Shown here: positions 45,656-52,835 of the stretch, piece by piece | Position numbering within the stretch: the stretch's first letter is position 1 | How the letters are laid out: every line of letters begins with the position of its first letter | Origin: Welwitschia mirabilis | Lineage: Eukaryota; Gnetophyta; Gnetopsida; Welwitschiales | Assembly (NCBI GenBank): GCA_051453625.1 | Contig: JBOZIK010000001.1 | Span: forward strand, 145,936,531 to 145,989,365 | DNA length: 52,835 nt | Direction of reading: 5' to 3' | The notes under the pieces: generated by a model | Told to the model about the DNA's origin: nothing | Databases searched by the model: none | Seen by the model: only the letters and a program-made list of their open reading frames with translations | Translations under genes and position numbers: made by a program

Positions 45656-47035
45656 AAAAAAAAAGTGTCACTGTGGTTCCTTCATCTAAAAACAATGTTT
45701 CTGATTTTGAGAGATAACAAATGTTAAGAAAGCCCAAACCCAAAGTGGTCCTACAAGAAATAAAGAAGAAAAAAGAGGAATGTAGTGCTAATCAAAAGAG
45801 ACGCCTCCATGTGACCCTCTAGTGTGGCATACCTCATGGGGGATGTGATAGGAGCAACCTTCCCTATTGAATGAACTCCAACATAAGCAGAGGTACTGGC
45901 CTCTCCAACGTTAGTGGAACAGAAGTAGTGAAGCCTATAAACACTAGATAAGCGGACCCTGCACTATAATGAACGAGAAACCATAGTATCATGGGGTCAA
46001 ACACAAGAATATTGCTTCAAATTTAAGAAGAGTGAAGTAAGGGTCCACAGATCCTCCAAAACACGGCTACCAACTCAGGTCACTCATTTTGCCTTCATCC
46101 TTAGACACCCTACCTCCTCATGAGCCTAAGATGCCTCGTCTGAGAAACATACCACCTCCACTTCTAAGTTGCTACACTTGCCTTGCACACCATAACTAAA
46201 GCAAAGATATTATGAATCAAGGGAAAGGAGAACACGAAAAGACGAGACCTAAATACAAGAGAATGTATAACATAATGAGTTAGTAACCCCTCTAGAACTA
46301 CATGGAATTGTAAGGCCCTACAAGAATCACAAGGCAATGAGACTCCTTTTACAGGATTGAATCAAGCACCATGCTAGTGAATGTGAGGAAGAGAACATAA
46401 TGCAAATACGAACAATGAAGCTAGACCATGGAATCTGACAAACATGAGAATCGTTGGCTAGGTGTATCAACTCCACAAAAGTATAAATATGTCAAAACGT
46501 TAGGCATCTAATCTTTTAATCCACTAACACGAGCCAAGGTCAACCACAATGCCTCTTCTAATTGCCACTTGAAACACCAAAATCAACCACATGAATTCAG
46601 ATCCTCAATGGTGGAGGCTTCATTTACAATGAAACACACCCCCATCCAACTAATCTTGGGAAAAGCAAGAAAAAACACAATGAGTTAGTCAAGATATTCA
46701 AATTAGATATAACATTACAAAAAGGGCTATTTTAAAAAATAATTAAATAATGCATTGCTACTTTTGGAGAGTAGCCCCTATGGATTGACTCCCTTCTTTA
46801 GATAGCCCAGAATAAGTTTCCACCTCATGCAAAGAGGGCAATAGGGGAAGTCAAACAAATGGGGCCCTCTACCCTTATTTAAAAAAACAAATCTAAAGTA
46901 AGTAATTAAAAAAGAGAACAAAAACAATGAACAAGCACTAATACTATTTCGTATGTATATTTATTATGTATGTTCATTTATTATATGCATAACAACAAAG
47001 AGAAGTGGAGGAGGTGAACTATATTTGAGGACACG
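45656..47035. other. Intergenic DNA, no gene recognised
   Basis: Moderate GC, no open frame that looks coding, no retroelement motif found on either strand. It may be old repeat sequence. Confidence 0.45.
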
Positions 47036-47037
47036 TT

Positions 47038-47052
47038 TGTGTGTGTGTGTCT

Positions 47053-47117
<65 letters not shown>

Positions 47118-47118
47118 G
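47038..47118. repeat. Compound (GT)n(CT)n(GT)n(GA)n microsatellite, left of gap
   Basis: GT and CT runs are followed by about 34 bp of GT and then about 28 bp of GA. The flank GGATAGAAATGGAGTCTCAC continues to the gap and is repeated on the other side. Confidence 0.95.
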
Positions 47119-47174
47119 ATAGAAATGGAGTCTCACCAAGAGAGGCAACCGAGGGGAAAATATAAAGTAACTTC

Positions 47175-47827
47175 NNNNNNNNNNNNNNNNNNNNNNNNNN
47201 NNNNNNNNNNNNNNNNNNNNNNNNNNNNNNNNNNNNNNNNNNNNNNNNNNNNNNNNNNNNNNNNNNNNNNNNNNNNNNNNNNNNNNNNNNNNNNNNNNNN
47301 NNNNNNNNNNNNNNNNNNNNNNNNNNNNNNNNNNNNNNNNNNNNNNNNNNNNNNNNNNNNNNNNNNNNNNNNNNNNNNNNNNNNNNNNNNNNNNNNNNNN
47401 NNNNNNNNNNNNNNNNNNNNNNNNNNNNNNNNNNNNNNNNNNNNNNNNNNNNNNNNNNNNNNNNNNNNNNNNNNNNNNNNNNNNNNNNNNNNNNNNNNNN
47501 NNNNNNNNNNNNNNNNNNNNNNNNNNNNNNNNNNNNNNNNNNNNNNNNNNNNNNNNNNNNNNNNNNNNNNNNNNNNNNNNNNNNNNNNNNNNNNNNNNNN
47601 NNNNNNNNNNNNNNNNNNNNNNNNNNNNNNNNNNNNNNNNNNNNNNNNNNNNNNNNNNNNNNNNNNNNNNNNNNNNNNNNNNNNNNNNNNNNNNNNNNNN
47701 NNNNNNNNNNNNNNNNNNNNNNNNNNNNNNNNNNNNNNNNNNNNNNNNNNNNNNNNNNNNNNNNNNNNNNNNNNNNNNNNNNNNNNNNNNNNNNNNNNNN
47801 NNNNNNNNNNNNNNNNNNNNNNNNNNN
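47175..47827. other. Assembly gap (653 N)
   Basis: Both edges carry the same microsatellite and the same unique flank (GGAGTCTCACCAAGAGAGGC ... AAAATATAAAGTAACTTC), with two base differences outside the microsatellite. This is consistent with an unmerged overlap at a hard-to-assemble repeat. Confidence 0.95.

Positions 47828-47922
<95 letters not shown>
47828..47922. repeat. Compound (CT)n(GT)n(GA)n microsatellite, right of gap
   Basis: About 22 bp of CT, 53 bp of GT and 20 bp of GA. The CT and GA arms are reverse complements and could pair as a hairpin around the GT run. Confidence 0.95.
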
Positions 47923-47979
47923 GATAGCAATGGAGTCTCACCAAGAGAGGCAACCTAGGGGAAAATATAAAGTAACTTC

Positions 47980-48480
47980 AGTGTGGGATACAAGAGAGTG
48001 GGTTAGTGAATAACCATTGACTACACTACAACACCCATGGAAGTTATGAAAGGTCACCAAAGAGATTAGCATGTATGCCTTTATGGCACTACACAGACCA
48101 AATTGTGTCAATTGTGAGCAAATATTCAAGCCCAATTAGGAGATGTAGCACATGGAAGACACAAGAGCATATTGTGTGGTAACAAAAGAGGTTGCATTTA
48201 CACAAAGGGGAGAACAAGAATAAATGGAGAGCATGTAGAAACCCATGAACAACTATTCTAATAAAAATTCCAAGCACAAGAGGAGTCGCGAGAAAGGTTC
48301 ACACAAAAGACACAAAACATCTAATCATAATGGCTGCACCGTTACAAAGCATTTGAAACCTCTACATAATAATGAGCCGAAGAAGGCGACATCTCCTTTG
48401 TATGTGGACAACCTATTTGATTACCTCCACCTACAAAATTAGTAGTTTTAAAGGAAAATTGAGGAAGCACATAGTGGCAA
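47980..48480 (+). other. Spacer, possibly leader or gag start of the third gypsy element
   Basis: Includes a 65-codon open frame (48245-48442) rich in K, H and N (KNSKHKRSREKGSHKRH). I do not recognise it. Its place before the gag-like text suggests retroelement origin but does not prove it. Confidence 0.25.
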
Positions 48481-49939
48481 AGCATTTAACCCATCCTGCA
48501 AAGAATTATTTCAAAATCCAAAACATTCACAAAAGGAACTGCCTTAAAGTAACAATATTATACCTTAGATCCAATGTTGTTGAATGGTGAAGGATCCTAA
48601 AAAAGAGACTACGAAAGATAACTTTGTGTGGTGTTTCTAAAGTTGCTTCATACCAGGCTCCTCCATTTTTTACTATATACTAACGAAAACTTAGCAAGGC
48701 CTTGAAAACACTAAGATGTATTGTAAGTAATTTGTGAAGCATCTATGCTACCTCCTAACTATGTCAAGCATTGAAGAGCCTATGGATTACATCAAAGACT
48801 TCATTCAAATGCTTAACAAAAAGGTCTAAGCACATAACCCACTCATACTAGAAAAAGTAGCAAGCATCATGCAACACTAGGACAAGAGACTTTGGGTGAT
48901 GGAAAGGAGTCGTCGTTTGAATAGTGCACAATCCTCTCATATCTTGACATGACAAGGCAAATGAGGTTGAAACAAGAGAGATACACCACAGTAGTACTAC
49001 CTCAAGAGGGGGCATATCAAAAAGCATCCTAGGAAGGGGCAAGGTGTAGTAGCCCCATGAGGCATTAAAAAATCATTACAGCAAACCCTTAGGGGTAGGC
49101 CCAAAGAAGGTGTCAAGAATAGCCACGACAGGTGTAGTTCCAACTATATAGGGTTTTCTTTAATTCACAAAAAGAAATGCTCCTTGTGGACTTGTTTGGA
49201 ACCCATAGTTTCCTTTCTTCCAACTTTCGACTGAGAGGACATGTCTTCTCACTAAGACAATTCCACAATCAAAGGTTAAGCTTATGACTAAGCAAAGTTC
49301 CTAGATAACCCACAAGTGTATGGCTAATTTTGAGATGGGAGGCAAAGAGTTTTAGAAGAAAACTGTTTGCCATGGATATCAAAGCCAAGTTTATGATGGT
49401 GGACTTTGAAAGACACTCTCTACATCTAGAAGGCTAAAAAGACAAAATAGATTTTTTAAAAAGAGAAAATAGATTTTGGCAAGGAGGCATTCTCTCCCTT
49501 TTGTCCTCATCTCAATTTGGTCTTCCATTCCAAGCATTGGTCAGTGTTTCTAATGACTTAATGTTTGCCTAAGATGTAGCAAGCATGACCCTTAAGATTC
49601 CCATATAGATCTAAGGTTTCCTCTCCATATTTGAGGAACCACAACGGTTATTACCCCCGACAAACAATGGACAACGCCAAGATGTCACTTCTAAGGTTTT
49701 CCTACAAAGAAAGGCTCCTTTCTGCATTGTGATATTAGAGTCAATTAAGTTAAAGACACAAACAAAACCCCTCTTAAAGGAATGAAAAATGCAACCCAAG
49801 TATTCCCCTTGGAAAGCACCAATACTCTTTGTTCCAAAAAAATAAATAAATAAAACATTGCATCTTTGAATCAGACACTAAACAATCTTACACTGAAAAA
49901 GAAGTACTCGCTTTTATGGATAGTAGACCTCCTCAACCA

Positions 49940-50130
49940 ACTAGAAGGAAACACTGGTTTTTGAAAATCGACCTTCTAAACACAAGATGATCACTTTGAG
50001 TTTCTAGTCATCCCATTCATACTACCCAATGCCCCAGATATCTATGTGGATGATGAACGACATTTTCTATGTGTGCTTAAAGAAGTTCATAGTTGTGTTC
50101 CTTGAAGCCATCCGTGTTTACTCCACCAAA
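49940..50130 (+). pseudogene. RT remnant of the third gypsy element
   Basis: LKIDL near 49963, then DHFEFLVIPFILPNAP (49989-50036) and, after a +1 frame change, MNDIFYVCLKKFIVVFLEAI RVYS (from about 50053). The last part aligns with the RT block MN..F...L..F(V)VVF.DDI.(V)YS, but the aspartate pair is Glu-Ala here (50104-50109), so catalysis is lost. Confidence 0.75.
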
Positions 50131-50289
50131 GAGATTGATGGGTTTAGAAGGTTAATAACACATTTATTAAATCTTACTCTCCCATAGGGGGATCACTCAT
50201 GGGTCTCACTTGACTAGGGAAAAAGTATCAAGCATCGTCAAGCATCCAAACATGACCAAACCTTTTAAGTACTCTCACAAAAAGGAATA

Positions 50290-50325
50290 ATCAGTTGCAT
50301 ATAAATCTCACAGGTTACAGGAACC
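50290..50325 (+). pseudogene. RNase H remnant, first half before the insertion
   Basis: VAYKSHRLQEP fits the RNase H pattern (V/I)AY.SR.L...E and breaks off at the inverted-repeat element. The matching continuation resumes at 50639. Confidence 0.6.
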
Positions 50326-50629
50326 ATTGTTGCAAGACTCTCCGAGTCTTGGCTAGTACTCGTCAGGTCCCGAGTTTTTTTGAACTCGTGAGTCAGGTGA
50401 GCAAAAACTCACTAAGTTCAAGTCAGCTCCCGAAACTTCCAAGTCTTGGCTAGTCTTGGTGAGTCTCAATGAGTCTTCACGAGTCTCAGCGAGTCTGTAC
50501 ACGAAACTCTCTAGTGACTCTTTTTGACTCCGGAATCTATGTCGAGTTAGCTCTCGAGTCGAGCCGAGCCGAGTTACAAGGTTTTCCCCCTAGCCGAGTT
50601 GTGTGGCAAGTGCGAGTCTTGCAACAAGA
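50326..50629. mobile_element. 304-bp MITE-like inverted-repeat element, rich in GAGTC
   Basis: The ends are perfect 14-bp inverted repeats: TTGTTGCAAGACTC (50327-50340) and GAGTCTTGCAACAA (50614-50627). Flanks ACAGGAACC (50317-50325) and ACAAGAACC (50630-50638) look like a 9-bp target duplication with one mismatch, the length typical of Mutator-like elements. Between the ends are 11 GAGTC/GACTC words, and TCTTGGCTAGT occurs twice. It has no coding capacity worth naming and is richer in CpG than its surroundings. The surrounding RNase H text continues across it, which supports an insertion. Confidence 0.7.
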
Positions 50630-50638
50630 ACAAGAACC

Positions 50639-50900
50639 TTACCTCTATTATCTTATCCATGATCTTGAAATCCTAAACATAGTACATACATTTCAAGTAT
50701 GATGTCACTACTTGCTAGGCACTACAATCGTTCTACATACATATTATCAAGGGTTACCCTTTTTGCATTCCTAGCCCTACTTAATATGTGGCAGTGGTGT
50801 TGGGTGGAGTTGATTTCTAACTATGATGTTAAGTATAATCTTGGAAAAGAGAATAAGGTGGCAAAAGTCATTGGTCATCTGTCATCACACAAAGTGAACC
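50639..50900 (+). pseudogene. RNase H remnant, second half
   Basis: YLYYLIHDLEILNIVHTFQV (pattern Y...DLELLA(I/V)V.AL..W), then HYLLG, and near 50800 WVELISNYDVKYNLGKENKV AKVIGHLS. The latter fits the end of chromovirus RNase H: RW.E.L..YD..I.Y.PGKEN.VADALSR. Confidence 0.8.
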
Positions 50901-51059
50901 TAGTAAATGAAGTGAACTTAATGTTGCCTCATGCTAGGAGAGACCATATGTCAAGCACTAGGGATACAAGGTGTCCATGGCAAAGTAAATTTTACTACAA
51001 ACACATGTGGTTAGAAGTGGCATACTACACTGCATATGGTCCAATGTGTCAAGGAGTGA

Positions 51060-51660
51060 AAACAAAACAAACACAGTTCATAAACCTGTTGCAACCCCTA
51101 CCAATACCATAGAGGAAATGGAAGGACCTAACCATGAACTTTATCATACGATTATGCACAATTTAAAGGTGGCATGGTGTTATCCTAGTAGCTTTTAACA
51201 AATTGTCCAAGTTAGCACACTTCATTCTTGTTTAAACAAGCACTATAAGAGCAAATCTGGTGAAAGCCTTCTTAACCAGTATCTTTTAGTTGCATGGAGT
51301 ATGTTGTAGAATCGCATTAGATTAAGACCCCAAAATGTTGGTAGATGTCTGGCAACATCCCACGTAAGCCCCATGGACACCAACTAATTTCAACACTATG
51401 TGCTACATGTAAACGAATGGGCAAACAAATCAAGCGAATTGGGTGATCAAAGATATCTTGCATAGTGATGTGATGTCTAAGCCACGGACCCAAAAGACAT
51501 GGCTATAATTGGCCATGTTTATCTACAATTAGTGCAAGCATTCCTCTATTAGTAAGTCGCCCTTTGAGGTTGTCTGTGAGAAAAAGTATAGGATGCCTTT
51601 ATTTGGGGAATACCTAGTCTTAAAGACATTGATGTAGGAAGAGGACCTTCAAATGACGAA
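51060..51660 (+). pseudogene. Integrase remnant of the third gypsy element
   Basis: LQPLPIP followed by RKWKDLTMNFI near 51095-51145 fits the integrase core start LQPLPIP...W..ISMDFI; the first Asp position is Asn here. Then LVAFNKLSKLAHFI (51175-51225), TNGQTNQANWVIKDIL near 51420-51465 (pattern TDGQTER.NR..ED.LR) and KHSSISKSPFEVVCEKKYRM P near 51535-51597. It would insert element DNA into the genome; broken by stops and frame changes. Confidence 0.8.
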
Positions 51661-51771
51661 GTGGTGCAAAAGTTGAAGAGCACATTGTGAAAGTCCATAG
51701 GTTTTACTTCTTATTTGTATGAAGTTTGAAATTAATTTGGGGGGCTCAATGTTATGTTACTTTATGAGGGA

Positions 51772-51966
51772 TGGAAACCTAACATTCTTTATAAGAAGCA
51801 GTGTATATCTACTTGGAAGACATGGGTGCTATAATCTTTTGCTCTTCTTTAAGTGTTGCTGCCTATGAGAGTTGGAAACCTAACATTCTTTATGAAAAGA
51901 GGTGTATCTCTACTTGGAAGACATGGTTGTTACAATCTTTTGCTCTTCTCAAGTGTTGCTGCCTAA
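51772..51966. repeat. 101-bp tandem duplication next to a 10-N gap
   Basis: TGGAAACCTAACATTCTTTA starts at 51772 and again at 51873. The two copies differ at about ten positions by eye. The second copy ends at the N run. Confidence 0.85.
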
Positions 51967-51976
51967 NNNNNNNNNN
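51967..51976. other. Assembly gap (10 N)
   Basis: Ten N directly after the second copy of the 101-bp repeat. Confidence 0.95.
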
Positions 51977-52439
51977 TTATATCCTTGACAATTCCATTGA
52001 TAACAAGAGCTTTGCATTGCTCCATAGAAGTATGATAGAAAAGACCCATACTGCATAAATTTGTATGTGGTTTGCTTGCTAGTTTTGTTCCCTATTTGTT
52101 GGTTTCCCTCTTTGCGATTTTTTTTAAGTTGTGCTTGCTTTTGGAGTGGGGAAGGTGCATCTAATGTTATATGGAATCTTCCATAAGCCACATTAAGCAT
52201 TTTTCCCCCTCTAGGTAGGCGGAAGAAGGGGAGGTGGGTGTGCTTAGTTTTAGTAGCATACATATTAGCAAGACCTCAACATATAGCAAAGGGATCATTT
52301 ATAATATACCCCCAACATGTCAAACGCCACTAGATGAGGCAATTATGGAACACATTACTGCATGGCATTTTCATGGTCCGGAATCCAATTGAGGCTATGA
52401 GTTTGGAAAGTGAATATTTTTATGTAAATACACAACAAC
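51977..52439. other. Intergenic DNA, no gene recognised
   Basis: No coding frame or repeat boundary recognised. Confidence 0.4.
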
Positions 52440-52835
52440 AAAGCTATTAAACAATGCAGCAAGAGGAAAAAGAGACACAATGATTTACCTGAAAAACCCC
52501 AATGAGGGAAAAAGCCACGAGAAAGCAATGCAGAGCTCTATTATCAATCTCAGAAATTACAAGCCAAGAATAGGCTTGAAGCGAAGAACAGGCTTCAGGC
52601 AAGGATGCCTCACAGAACTCTATCAACTCTCTATTCAAACAACCCTCACACCACATTAAAAAGGCCAAGGGTTACAGTCAATTAGGGCTACAAACCAAAA
52701 CCCTAAAGAAGGTATCATCCCTCTCTTGACACATGTACCATCTCTACCTAACACCACCAAGGATGGTTTTAAAATAGAAACCTCCTTTTACAATATTAAA
52801 GTGGAGCCAACATAAAAACATAAGATTAGGGACAT
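52440..52835 (-). repeat. Probable Ty1/copia LTR fragment, running off the window
   Basis: On the minus strand, CGTGGCTTTTTCCCTCATTG then GGGTTTTTCAGGTAAATC and a GTGTCTCTTTTTCC follow-on match the conserved stretch of many plant copia LTRs (CGTGG.TTTTTCCC...GGGTTTTCCACGTAAAT). The 73-codon minus frame here (52447-52668) is this LTR read through and is not a gene. Confidence 0.5.

Larger units (their letters stand above)
48500..51760 (+). mobile_element. Third decayed Ty3/gypsy element (chromovirus-like)
   Basis: Plus-strand remnants in order: possible gag (KVTILYLRSNVVEW near 48550), RT (49940-50130), RNase H (split, 50290-50325 and 50639-50870) and integrase (51060-51640). The integrase-side text is of the common plant chromovirus type. 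Frame changes and stops are everywhere. No LTRs were found. A 304-bp inverted-repeat element has inserted into RNase H. Confidence 0.75.

Noticed and set aside
46953-47958. Long frames with HTHTHT or CVCVCV text
   Set aside because: Translation of the GT/GA microsatellite plus Ns, not protein coding.
52447-52668. 73-codon minus frame as a gene
   Set aside because: It overlaps a copia LTR motif and has no other support.

Overview
The window looks like nuclear DNA from a seed plant with a large, repeat-rich genome. Decayed LTR retrotransposons fill most of it, one multi-exon plant-type nuclear gene lies on the minus strand, and six runs of N mark assembly gaps. A gymnosperm or another large-genome plant is plausible, but nothing here fixes the species. 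Roughly the first 39 kb is very AT-rich and CpG-poor. It holds old retroelements full of stop codons, with substitutions of the C-to-T / G-to-A type expected from long-term cytosine methylation. From about 39 to 52 kb the base composition is more balanced.

Layout. 1-7.4 kb: AT-rich DNA with a decayed Ty1/copia RT-RNase H fragment near 0.65-1.27 kb. 7.44-21.19 kb: one nearly complete but dead Ty3/gypsy element on the plus strand. Both LTRs, gag, protease, RT, RNase H and integrase remnants can be recognised, followed by about 6 kb after pol with a coiled-coil-rich frame, possible antisense frames and an interspersed repeat; this arrangement resembles the Athila/Tat group. 22.43-25.98 kb: an internally shrunken Ty1/copia element with both LTRs, a primer-binding site and a polypurine tract. 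26-34 kb: AT-rich DNA with an 80-bp tandem repeat, two related LTR-like segments and a degenerate repeat array. 33.8-37.2 kb: a decayed chromovirus-like gypsy element. 37.2-39.9 kb: SINE-like copies and short tandem duplications.

39.97-44.89 kb (minus strand): the one convincing host gene. Its exons join with consistent splice sites and phase. They encode a zf-C3Hc3H (KANL2/INO80D-type) zinc domain split across an intron, a long low-complexity nuclear-type middle and an AP2/ERF-like domain near the C-terminus. The AP2-like part occurs twice, once on each side of a 100-N gap. The copy joined to the rest of the gene carries an in-frame stop; the other copy is open to the natural-looking C-terminus.

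45-52.8 kb: SINE-like sequence, a compound (CT)(GT)(GA) microsatellite on both sides of a gap, a third decayed gypsy element (about 48.5-51.75 kb) whose RNase H is split by a 304-bp GAGTC-rich inverted-repeat element, a 101-bp tandem duplication, and a probable copia LTR running off the end.

The main warning for a reader is assembly quality. Four of the six gaps have left and right edges that repeat the same sequence end to end, as unmerged contig overlaps would. Gap sizes, and the apparent duplication of the AP2-like exon, may therefore be artefacts. I found no CRISPR array, tRNA or rRNA gene, or bacterial-type operon. All identifications are by eye, without database searches.
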